Under the pieces are notes generated by a model. It did no database searches and was not told the DNA's origin. It saw only the letters and a program-made list of their open reading frames with translations. Shown here piece after piece: positions 1 through 7,096 of a stretch of 64,000 nt of DNA (position 1 is its first letter; each line of letters starts with the position of its first letter). The translations under genes were made by a program, and so were the position numbers. The stretch covers positions 310,001-374,000 of the forward strand of contig NZ_FWZU01000005.1 in the NCBI RefSeq assembly GCF_900177375.1, in the 5' to 3' direction. Source of the DNA: Desulfovibrio gilichinskyi. Its GTDB lineage: Bacteria; Desulfobacterota; Desulfovibrionia; Desulfovibrionales; Desulfovibrionaceae.

Positions 1-35
1 TTCCAATCAGAGTAATATCTTTTATATATTATTGT

Positions 36-929
36 ATGGAAACAAGACAACTTCGATATTTTGTAGCTGTGGCAGAGGAGCTTCATTTCGGTAACGCGGC
101 GAAACGGCTTAATCTTTCACAGCCGCCGCTTAGCCAGCAGATTATGAAGTTTGAAGATGAGCTTGGCGTGAAGCTTTTTGAACGTAACAAGCGTTCAGTA
201 AAATTGACAGCGGCAGGCAAGTCGCTTTTGCAGGATGCTTATGCAATCTTAAAATCTATTGCGAAGGCAAAGCATAATCTTCAGGAAGTTGCGCAAGGCA
301 GGAAAGGGCAGCTCCGTTTAGGATATATAGGCCCTGCAATGGATGGAACGCTTGCTGATATTATTCGTGAATACAAAGCAAAGTATCCTGACGTAACTTT
401 TATACTTGAGGAAATGCCGACTAATTTACAAATCAAAGAAGTTGCGCTGGGGCGAATTGATATAGGTGTGGTCAGGCTTTTTAGACATGATCTGGGTGAG
501 CTTGAAGGGAAAGTCTTCCATAAAGAAAGGTACGCCGTTGCTGTGCCGTCCGCACATAAATTTTCTGGTAAATCTGAAATTAATGTTGCTGAACTGGCTG
601 GGGAACCTTTGATTTTCCCACCGCGCGAAAGTCAGCCTCGTCTTTATGATGAATGGTTTAGAGTTTTTGCAGAAGCCGGATTCAGTCCTAAAATTGTACA
701 GGAGTCTGTAACAAAATCAGCCTCTTTAGCTTTGGCTGCCGCAGGAATAGGGCTTGCGATTGTGCCGGAAAGTTTAGCAAAACGCAGACTTGACGGAGTG
801 CAATTCAAAACACTTATCGGGGATATTCCCTCGCTTGAAATGCATATTCTTTATAACCCGAAGCAGGTTTTTCCTGCGCTAAATAACTTTTTGAAGGTTG
901 TGAGTGGTATTTCCGAGTGTAATTTTTAG
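36..929 (+). CDS. LysR-family transcriptional regulator
   Basis: A 297-residue LysR-type regulator. Residues 1-60 form the winged helix-turn-helix, recognisable from LRYFVAVAEELHFGNAAKRL and the following SQPPLSQQI recognition-helix region. About residues 90-295 match the periplasmic-binding-like effector domain (GQLRLGYIG at its start, AAAGIGLAIVPES near its end). Length is normal for the family. The ATG lies only 36 bases into the window and no clear Shine-Dalgarno is visible, so the start is provisional. The next gene is co-directional and encodes a periplasmic binding protein, but LysR targets are usually divergent and any partner lies outside the window. Effector and regulon are unknown. 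Confidence 0.9.
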   Translation: METRQLRYFVAVAEELHFGNAAKRLNLSQPPLSQQIMKFEDELGVKLFERNKRSVKLTAAGKSLLQDAYAILKSIAKAKHNLQEVAQGRKGQLRLGYIGPAMDGTLADIIREYKAKYPDVTFILEEMPTNLQIKEVALGRIDIGVVRLFRHDLGELEGKVFHKERYAVAVPSAHKFSGKSEINVAELAGEPLIFPPRESQPRLYDEWFRVFAEAGFSPKIVQESVTKSASLALAAAGIGLAIVPESLAKRRLDGVQFKTLIGDIPSLEMHILYNPKQVFPALNNFLKVVSGISECNF

Positions 930-1030
930 CTTAAATGTTGTAACGTTTACAATAGCTGTGGAAAAATATTTTGGATAAGTTTATATGTGATAATATAAAC
1001 AAATTATTTTAAAATTTATGAGTATATATA

Positions 1031-1861
1031 ATGTCGTTACATAATGTTATGAAAAGGTTTGCACTTAGTCTTATTATTTTGTTTTTATTTTGTTTTAATG
1101 CTTTTCCTTCTCCTGCAATTCGTATTTCATCAGTAGTATATCCTCCCATAACTTCTGAAAAAGTTCTTACTGGACTTGGTTATGGAATGTGTATTGATAT
1201 TGTGACCGAGGCTTTTAAAGCTGTCTCGGTTGGCGTTGATTATGACTTGTTGCCCATGTCCAGAAACGTTTGGTCTATTATACGCTTAAATGATGATGCC
1301 TGTTTAGGAACTATGGGGTGGTTCAGAAAAGCTGAAGCAGAAAAGCTTGTTGATTATGTGGATGTTGTTAATCTAAATTTCATGGGATTTTATAGGAAAA
1401 GCAGTTTTCCAGGTGGCGTATCCTTTAATTATCTGGATGAATTAAAGGATTACCGGTTTGGAAGTGTTCGCGGTAGCGGAAGCCAGAAAACACTTGAAGC
1501 TGCGAAACTAAAAGTCGATTTTGCACATGATATACGGTTAGTTTTTTTAAAATTGAATGCCCGCCGTACTGATTTTGCCGTGGCTTTTCGCGTAACGGGG
1601 AATTATCTTATAAAAAAACTGTTTCCAAATAATGTTGCTGATTATGCTTATATGGAAAAGCCGCTGCTTAAGGCTCCTATTTCGCTTATTTTCTTAAAAG
1701 ATAAAGTGAAGCTTAAGAAAAGATTTTTGGATGGGTTAAAAATAATCGCAAAGAATGGAACATACCACAATATTTTAGTAAGATATTACGGTGATGCGGG
1801 TATTCCTGACGGGACCATACCTGATTTTATATTGGAGAATATGGGGGCGGGTAAGGAGTAA
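1031..1861 (+). CDS. Periplasmic substrate-binding protein (family 3-like)
   Basis: A 276-residue secreted protein. The N-terminus has a basic start and a hydrophobic stretch (ALSLIILFLFCFNAF) ending in a plausible signal peptidase site near PSPA. The rest resembles the extracellular solute-binding family 3 fold: GYGMCIDIVTEAF near residue 50 corresponds to the G-x-x-x-D-I segment, and a late LKIIAKNGTYHNI segment matches the usual C-terminal KLKKDGTYxxI pattern. No permease or ATPase gene is adjacent, so it may be an orphan binding protein or a sensory ligand binder. A second in-frame ATG at 1049 is an alternative start. Neither has a strong Shine-Dalgarno. The ligand cannot be told. Confidence 0.75.
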   Translation: MSLHNVMKRFALSLIILFLFCFNAFPSPAIRISSVVYPPITSEKVLTGLGYGMCIDIVTEAFKAVSVGVDYDLLPMSRNVWSIIRLNDDACLGTMGWFRKAEAEKLVDYVDVVNLNFMGFYRKSSFPGGVSFNYLDELKDYRFGSVRGSGSQKTLEAAKLKVDFAHDIRLVFLKLNARRTDFAVAFRVTGNYLIKKLFPNNVADYAYMEKPLLKAPISLIFLKDKVKLKKRFLDGLKIIAKNGTYHNILVRYYGDAGIPDGTIPDFILENMGAGKE

Positions 1862-1864
1862 ACC

Positions 1865-2896
1865 TTACCCCTCAAAAACAACCCTATTCCGTCCGGCTCC
1901 TTTAGCCATATAAAGTCTTTTATCCGCCATTCTGAGCATCCTATCGCCTAAGATCAAGTCGCATTCGTTAAGATTGGCGACACCTGCGCTTATGGTGACT
2001 GTGATTTCACCTGCGGAAGTCATCATCTTTGTTCCCGCGCAACCTGCGCGCATGCGTTCAGCCACTATCATGGCTTCTTCTTTCTTGGACCCGGGCATAA
2101 GCACTGCGAATTCTTCTCCGCCGTATCTGCAAACTATGTCCGCTCCTCGTCTGGAGTTTTGGAGCAGGACATCGGCAACCTGCTTAAGGGCTTCATCGCC
2201 AACGGCATGTCCGTAGGAATCGTTGATCAGTTTGAAAAGATCTATATCAATCATTATTACGGAAAGTTCGCCGCCCCTGCGTTTAATCCTTTGCGTTTCT
2301 TCGTCCAGTCTTATGAACAGGTAGCGGCGCATATATAGGCCTGTTAAGCTGTCTTCTATTGTCTGACGGAAAAGTTCAGAGTTTTCGAATGATATGGCGG
2401 CAACTGTTGATATTATGCCGAGCTGGAAAAGTTCCGAATTAGACCATGGCCTGAGGCTTTCGCGGTGCAGGGTTACAAAGCCTTTAACCAAGTCGCGCGA
2501 CCCAACCAGCGGAATACATAAACATGTACCGCATTCCTCGATACAGCCGTCACCGGGTAATGGATAAAATGAATTTTTGCATTTTGCTCTGGCTACCGGC
2601 GCGCGGCTTTTCGCGGCTTCTGCCATTGCTTTGGTCATGGGGATTTCTTCGTCAGGAAATGTTCTTTCATGGTTTAGAGAGGCTGCTTTAACGATTAAGT
2701 TACTATCAATATCGTACATCATTATTGCGGCTTCTTTGCATGATCCAAGATCACAGAACGCTTCTAATGCTCTGTCCAGAAGAGTGTCTCTGTCCAGTTC
2801 CATTGCCAGCAGTCTGGTTGCAAAATTAACCGTCAGCAGCGTTGCGTCAAAGTCGAATTTGTCTATACTCATATCGATACTCATATCTATGCTCAT
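1865..2896 (-). CDS. GAF-GGDEF diguanylate cyclase
   Basis: A probable c-di-GMP synthase of about 343 residues with an N-terminal GAF-like sensor (roughly residues 30-170) and a C-terminal GGDEF domain (about 175-340). The active-site signature is intact as RYGGEEFAVLMP. An RGAD motif lies five residues upstream of GGEEF, which is the usual position of the inhibitory RxxD I-site, so product feedback is expected. No transmembrane segment is seen, so it should be cytoplasmic. The start is uncertain: the frame is open upstream to a TTG at 2935, and the first ATG (2896) opens three tandem copies of the tetrapeptide MSID, each beginning with a possible start codon. None has a good Shine-Dalgarno. 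The stop lies three bases from the end of the convergent upstream gene. Confidence 0.88.
   Translation of the reverse strand: MSIDMSIDMSIDKFDFDATLLTVNFATRLLAMELDRDTLLDRALEAFCDLGSCKEAAIMMYDIDSNLIVKAASLNHERTFPDEEIPMTKAMAEAAKSRAPVARAKCKNSFYPLPGDGCIEECGTCLCIPLVGSRDLVKGFVTLHRESLRPWSNSELFQLGIISTVAAISFENSELFRQTIEDSLTGLYMRRYLFIRLDEETQRIKRRGGELSVIMIDIDLFKLINDSYGHAVGDEALKQVADVLLQNSRRGADIVCRYGGEEFAVLMPGSKKEEAMIVAERMRAGCAGTKMMTSAGEITVTISAGVANLNECDLILGDRMLRMADKRLYMAKGAGRNRVVFEG
2861..2896 (-). repeat. Three tandem 12-bp units encoding MSID
   Basis: Three imperfect 12-base repeats at the N-terminus of the diguanylate cyclase gene. They read as ATGAGCATAGAT, ATGAGTATCGAT and ATGAGTATAGAC in the coding direction. 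Each begins with an ATG in the same frame, so copy-number change would keep the frame and vary the number of potential starts. Confidence 0.85.
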
Positions 2897-3079
2897 GTGT
2901 ATGGTGCTTAATTTATTAATATTTATATTTTGCAATAATTATTGCGGACTGTCGAATAGCAATTTTAGTAAAATTATTTACTTATTCAAATCTTTTAATA
3001 ATTCTCAAAAGATATGTCCATTCATAAAGAATTATTAAAAATCCGCTAATTGTCTACCTGAATGATTCATTTTTAAAGA

Positions 3080-3109
3080 TTGACATTTTTCCAGACATTC
3101 GCATAAATT
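3080..3109 (+). promoter_or_regulatory. Probable sigma-70 promoter of the YheO-type regulator
   Basis: A perfect -35 element TTGACA at 3080-3085 is followed after 18 bases by TAAATT at 3104-3109 as a -10-like box. Transcription would start near 3116, downstream of the ATG at 3112. This supports the TTG at 3151 as the real translation start. Confidence 0.5.
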
Positions 3110-3150
3110 TTATGGCGGTGATAAATTTTTATTACGAACAGGAGAGTAGC

Positions 3151-3873
3151 TTGGCGGGTAAGACTGGTTCGAAGCACGATATTATTAATGGGTATGTTTC
3201 TTTTGTTAATTTTTTAGGAGCTTTTCTGGGAGAGAATTGCGAAGTGGTTCTTCACGATACAAATAATAAAGAAAAGTCTGTTCTTGCCATTGCTAACGAT
3301 CATATTTCAGGGCGTCGTATAGGAGCTCCTCTGACAGACCTTGCTTTGAAGTTTGTTATAAATAAAGTTTATGAAAAGCAGGACTGGGTTATGGGATATA
3401 CAACCCAGTCGAGGGACGGGCGCGTTCTGCATTCAGCAACTTATTTTATAAAAGACGGAAATGGCGAACTTGTCGGTATGATTTGTATGAATATGGATAC
3501 CTCAGACATTTTGGCTGCGCGCGATATTATGAACAGGTTTATAAGCAGCGCAGGGTTCGAAAAGACTCAAAAAAAAGAGTTGTTTGCAACGTCTGATCCT
3601 GTTGCAGAAACTGACGATTCAGAGCCTGTGGAGCATTTTGAAACTTTTCCGCATTCAATGGAAGACCTTACTGACTCTCTCATCTCAAAAGTTGTAGAGG
3701 ATACTAAAATTCTTCCCGAGAGGATGACTTCTGATGAAAAACTGGCGGTGGTCGCAACACTGAACGATCATGGCGTCTTTATGCTTAAAGGTACAATTCG
3801 GGTAGTTGCAAAACATTTGGCAGTATCAGAGGCCACACTATACCGTTATCTGCAAAAAATTAACGTAAAGTAA
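3151..3873 (+). CDS. YheO-type PAS/helix-turn-helix regulator
   Basis: A 240-residue regulator resembling E. coli YheO: a PAS-like N-terminal domain (GYVSFVNFLGAFLGENCEVV, then VVLHDTNN and the later DGNGELVGMICMNMD) and a C-terminal helix-turn-helix (KGTIRVVAKHLAVSEATLYR). The start is set at a TTG with AGGAGAG at 3140-3146. An in-frame ATG at 3112 has no Shine-Dalgarno and lies ahead of the likely transcription start. The gene is followed by a terminator and then by ridA, a symporter gene and a cysteine desulfidase gene in the same direction. That suggests it controls this cluster, perhaps sensing the amino acid or an enamine. The regulatory role is inference from position. Confidence 0.85.
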   Translation: MAGKTGSKHDIINGYVSFVNFLGAFLGENCEVVLHDTNNKEKSVLAIANDHISGRRIGAPLTDLALKFVINKVYEKQDWVMGYTTQSRDGRVLHSATYFIKDGNGELVGMICMNMDTSDILAARDIMNRFISSAGFEKTQKKELFATSDPVAETDDSEPVEHFETFPHSMEDLTDSLISKVVEDTKILPERMTSDEKLAVVATLNDHGVFMLKGTIRVVAKHLAVSEATLYRYLQKINVK

Positions 3874-3890
3874 GTTCTTTTTCACTAGAA

Positions 3891-3922
3891 GCCTGAGAAA
3901 TATCTGTTTTCAGGCATTTTTT
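3891..3922 (+). terminator. Rho-independent terminator after the YheO-type regulator
   Basis: GCCTGA pairs with TCAGGC around a short A/T-rich loop, with extra AAA/TTT pairing, and a run of T follows. It separates the regulator gene from the ridA cluster. Confidence 0.7.
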
Positions 3923-3949
3923 CTTGCGAGGTGTGATAATAATTTTTTA

Positions 3950-3972
3950 TCAATAAGATAAATTCTTATTGA
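3950..3972. promoter_or_regulatory. Palindromic operator candidate upstream of ridA
   Basis: Two perfect 9-base arms, TCAATAAGA and TCTTATTGA, are separated by TAAAT. The site lies between the PAS/HTH regulator gene and ridA, about 100 bases before the ridA start. It has the size and symmetry of a dimeric regulator site. The bound protein is unknown; the upstream regulator is the obvious candidate. Confidence 0.45.
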
Positions 3973-4071
3973 CTCACGGTTATTTTATTCCTATGAGAAA
4001 GACGTTGCAACCACTCTTTTGGGTTGCTCGGTCAAAATCAAATAAGAAGTCAGTTATAGGGAGAAACAAGA

Positions 4072-4446
4072 ATGAAGAAAGTTATCGTAAGCGAAAAGGC
4101 TCCAGCAGCAATAGGATGTTATTCACATGCAATCGAAGCTGGAAATATGGTTTTTACCTCCGGTCAACTGCCTATTGACGCTGCAACAGGTAAAATGCCT
4201 GAAACTGCGGCAGAGCAGGCAAAACAGTCTCTTGAAAATGTTAAACACATTTTGGAAGCTGCCGGATTAACCATGGATGATACAGTAAAAACAACTGTAT
4301 ACATCAAAAATATCAGCGATTTTCCTGCAGTAAACGAAGTTTATGCAACCTATTTCGCTAAACCTTTCCCTGCCAGAAGTTGTTTTGAAGTGGGTAACCT
4401 GCCTCTTGGAGCGCTGGTAGAGATTGAGGTTATTGCTTCCAGATAA
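4072..4446 (+). CDS. ridA: RidA family enamine/imine deaminase
   Basis: A 124-residue protein of the RidA (YjgF/YER057c/UK114) family. These trimers hydrolyse reactive 2-aminoacrylate and related enamines/imines to 2-ketoacids and ammonia. Family landmarks include SEKAPAAIGCYSHAIEAGN, the FTSGQLPID segment, and the C-terminal PARSCFEVGNLPLGALVEIE, which carries the conserved arginine that binds the substrate carboxylate. The start has an AGGGAGA Shine-Dalgarno. It is the first gene of a likely operon with a symporter and an L-cysteine desulfidase. Desulfidases release 2-aminoacrylate, so local RidA would clear the toxic intermediate and feed pyruvate. That functional link is inference from context and known chemistry. 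Confidence 0.93.
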   Translation: MKKVIVSEKAPAAIGCYSHAIEAGNMVFTSGQLPIDAATGKMPETAAEQAKQSLENVKHILEAAGLTMDDTVKTTVYIKNISDFPAVNEVYATYFAKPFPARSCFEVGNLPLGALVEIEVIASR

Positions 4447-4519
4447 TTGATATTAGCGGCTGAGTGGTGAGTGGAAATTTAAAAAGATTGGTTTAAAAAG
4501 CATATTTATGGGGTGTAAA

Positions 4520-5734
4520 ATGTCTTCAGAATCACGGTTGAAAGAATTCGGCTTGATATTTAAGCTTCTCGTGGGGATTGCAGCAGGTGTTGTGATAGGG
4601 CTCTTTGCCAATGACGCCGTAATGGAAGTAATGGTAACAGTTAAATACGTAATCGGTCAGTTAATATACTATACGGTTCCCCTTGTTGTTATTGGTTTCA
4701 TTGCTCCTGCTATTACAAGACTTGGTCACAATGCCCACAAAATGTTGGGCGCAGGTGTCGGCCTTGCGTATCTTTCAGCAGCCGGAGCAGCCACAATGGC
4801 CGCTTTTGCCGGATATGCTCTCATTCCACATCTTTCTATTGCCACTCATATGGAAGGGTTGCAGGAACTTCCTAAGGTTGTTTTCCAGTTAAATATACCT
4901 CCTGTTATGTCTGTTATGACTGCACTTGTCACAGCCATAATTATAGGAATCGCTACAATCTGGACTCAGGCTAAAAATTTTGAAAACATGCTGGGTGAAT
5001 TTGAATCAATTATGATGCAGGTTGTTAACCGCATTGTTATTCCTATTCTTCCTGTTTTCATTGCTGCAACGTTTGCCGGGCTTGCTTACGAAGGAAGCCT
5101 GACTCATCAGCTTCCCGTCTTTTTGGAAGTTATCGTAATCGTTTTGGTCGGCCATTTCATCTGGCTCACAGTTCTTTACACAATTGCCGCACTTATCTCT
5201 AAGAAGAACCCGATGGAAGTCGTTAAACATTATTTACCTGCATATCTGACAGCTGTCGGAACAATGTCCAGTGCTGCAACATTGCCTGTTTCACTTGAAT
5301 GTGCCGGTAAATCAAAAGTTCTTTGTAAAGACACCGTTGAATTTATGGTTCCACTCGGAGCAACTATCCATCTATGCGGTTCAGTTTTGACTGAAACATT
5401 TTTTGCCATGACTATCTCAATGATGCTTTACGGTCATATGCCTACAGTTGGAACAATGGCACTATTTGTCGGTCTTTTCGGAATATTTGCAATCGGTGCT
5501 CCCGGCGTTCCCGGTGGAACCGTTATGGCTTCTCTCGGAATCGTTGTAGGTGTTCTTGGATTTGATCCTGCAGGCGTAGCACTTCTCCTTGCAGTTTTTG
5601 CATTACAGGACAGCTTCGGAACAGCATGCAACGTTACCGGTGACGGAGCTCTTGCTCTGATGCTTGAAGGGATTTTTAACCGTCACGGTGAGCTGGAAAA
5701 ATTACATCTCAGCCCTGAAGGACAGGATATATAA
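4520..5734 (+). CDS. Cation:dicarboxylate/amino-acid symporter (DAACS-type)
   Basis: A 404-residue polytopic membrane protein of the sodium/proton:dicarboxylate or amino-acid symporter family (SDF/DAACS, relatives GltP and SstT). Hydrophobic helices run from residue 10 onward. The family's serine-rich re-entrant region appears as AVGTMSSAATLPVS near residue 248, and GAPGVPGGTVMAS and the final DSFGTACNVTGDGA segment form the substrate-binding core. The start is the ATG at 4520, preceded by GGGGTG; an upstream ATG at 4508 has no such signal. The stop overlaps the next start by one base. Given the cysteine desulfidase downstream, it probably imports cysteine, cystine, serine or a related amino acid, but specificity cannot be read from sequence. 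Confidence 0.88.
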   Translation: MSSESRLKEFGLIFKLLVGIAAGVVIGLFANDAVMEVMVTVKYVIGQLIYYTVPLVVIGFIAPAITRLGHNAHKMLGAGVGLAYLSAAGAATMAAFAGYALIPHLSIATHMEGLQELPKVVFQLNIPPVMSVMTALVTAIIIGIATIWTQAKNFENMLGEFESIMMQVVNRIVIPILPVFIAATFAGLAYEGSLTHQLPVFLEVIVIVLVGHFIWLTVLYTIAALISKKNPMEVVKHYLPAYLTAVGTMSSAATLPVSLECAGKSKVLCKDTVEFMVPLGATIHLCGSVLTETFFAMTISMMLYGHMPTVGTMALFVGLFGIFAIGAPGVPGGTVMASLGIVVGVLGFDPAGVALLLAVFALQDSFGTACNVTGDGALALMLEGIFNRHGELEKLHLSPEGQDI

Positions 5735-7020
5735 TGAGTAAACAAGATTGGTCTGCTTATGCAGATATTATCAACCGCGAAGTTGTGCCTGCGCTTGGAT
5801 GCACAGAGCCGATAGCCATTGCTCTGGCGGCTGCAAAAGCTGTTGAAACTTTAGGTTGTCAGCCTGAAAAAACAATAGTTAAAGTCAGCGGTAATCTGCT
5901 TAAAAACGGAATGGGAGTCGGCGTTCCCGGTACTGGAATGACTGGTCTGGATATCGCCGCAGCTGTCGGAATTACCGGCGGAAAGTCAGAGCTGGTTCTT
6001 GAAGTTCTGCGTGATCTGACAGAAGAGCAGGTCAGCGTTGCTAAGAAAATGCTCACAGATAACAAGTTGTCTGTTGAACTGGCTGAAACCGAAGAAACTT
6101 TATACGCAGAAGTCCTTGTACAGTCAGGTGACGACTCTGCTCGTTGTGTACTGGCTAGATCGCATAGCGCAATCGTACTTGTTGAGAAAAATGGAGTTGA
6201 AGTTTTTTCTGCTCCGTGGATCAGCGTAGAGGATGATGACAGCGATTGTAAGTTAACAATGAAAGATATCTTTGAATATGCAACAAAGGCTCCTGTAGAA
6301 TCGCTTAAGTTTATACTTGAAGCAGCCAGGCTGAATGAAGCGGTAGCTTCTGAAGGGCTTGCAAGCGATTGGGGACTTAAGGTCGGAAGATCGATGGTGC
6401 GCGATATCGAAGACGGACTTCGCTCTGACGATGTTGTTTCATACGCTGTAAGACTGACTGCCGCGGCCTCTGATGCTCGTATGGAAGGCATAAGCATGCC
6501 GGTAATGAGTAATTCAGGAAGCGGAAATCAGGGATTAACAGCAACTCTTCCGGTTGTCGCTTTTGCAAAACACTATAAGTCCACCGAAGAACAATTGATT
6601 CGTTCTTTAATTATGAGCCATCTCACAGCAATACATCTCAAGCATAGTCTTGGACGTTTATCCGCGCTGTGCGGAGCAAGTCTTGCTGCAACTGCAGCTG
6701 GATGCGGTATTACTTTGATACTTGGCGGCGGGCTTAAAGAAGTCGAAGGAACAATACGCAACACCTTGGGTGATATCGCAGGGATGGTTTGCGACGGTGC
6801 TAAGACTTCCTGTGCACTTAAAGTTGCTTCTGCTGTAGAAGCCGCAATAAATGCAGCTTTCCTTTCAATGAAAGGGATCTGCATTCCGGGGAAAGACGGC
6901 ATAATGGACGATAACATTGAAACCTGTATTAAAAATATCGGTTATCTCGGATCATTCGGTATGATCGGAGCTGATAAAGCTATCTTAAAGATTATGACCA
7001 GTAAAAAAGCTGCTGCATAA
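5734..7020 (+). CDS. cyuA: L-cysteine desulfidase family protein (CyuA/YhaM-like)
   Basis: A 428-residue member of the UPF0597/CyuA family, related to the alpha chain of iron-sulfur L-serine dehydratases. Characterised members convert L-cysteine to pyruvate, ammonia and hydrogen sulfide with a [4Fe-4S] cluster. Conserved features seen here are VVPALGCTEPIAIALAAA with Cys23, the glycine-rich SNSGSGNQG segment near residue 255, CGASLAATAAGCG, and CDGAKTSC near residues 353-360, whose cysteines are candidate cluster ligands. The start codon overlaps the symporter stop, so translation is coupled. The gene ends just before a bidirectional terminator. A serine-specific activity cannot be excluded. 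In a sulfate reducer the sulfide released would add to respiratory sulfide. Confidence 0.88.
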   Translation: MSKQDWSAYADIINREVVPALGCTEPIAIALAAAKAVETLGCQPEKTIVKVSGNLLKNGMGVGVPGTGMTGLDIAAAVGITGGKSELVLEVLRDLTEEQVSVAKKMLTDNKLSVELAETEETLYAEVLVQSGDDSARCVLARSHSAIVLVEKNGVEVFSAPWISVEDDDSDCKLTMKDIFEYATKAPVESLKFILEAARLNEAVASEGLASDWGLKVGRSMVRDIEDGLRSDDVVSYAVRLTAAASDARMEGISMPVMSNSGSGNQGLTATLPVVAFAKHYKSTEEQLIRSLIMSHLTAIHLKHSLGRLSALCGASLAATAAGCGITLILGGGLKEVEGTIRNTLGDIAGMVCDGAKTSCALKVASAVEAAINAAFLSMKGICIPGKDGIMDDNIETCIKNIGYLGSFGMIGADKAILKIMTSKKAAA

Positions 7021-7041
7021 ATCTGATATAAATTGTCTCAC

Positions 7042-7078
7042 AAAAAAACCCCGTCAGAATTTCTGACGGGGGTTTTTT
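7042..7078. terminator. Bidirectional terminator between cyuA and nfnB copy 1
   Basis: CCCCGTCAGAA pairs with TTCTGACGGGG, flanked by A7 on one side and T6 on the other, so it can stop both the plus-strand cyuA operon and the minus-strand nfnAB. The right part of this hairpin lies inside the duplicated segment. Confidence 0.9.
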
Positions 7079-7096
7079 GTTTGTTATTCTTAGGTC

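Noticed and set aside
2577-3038. A 153-codon frame opposite the diguanylate cyclase start
   Set aside because: It is antisense to the GAF-coding region and runs into AT-rich intergenic DNA; there is no ribosome-binding site or family match.
3969-4178. A 69-codon frame overlapping the ridA start
   Set aside because: It overlaps ridA in another frame; ridA has a good Shine-Dalgarno and unmistakable family sequence.
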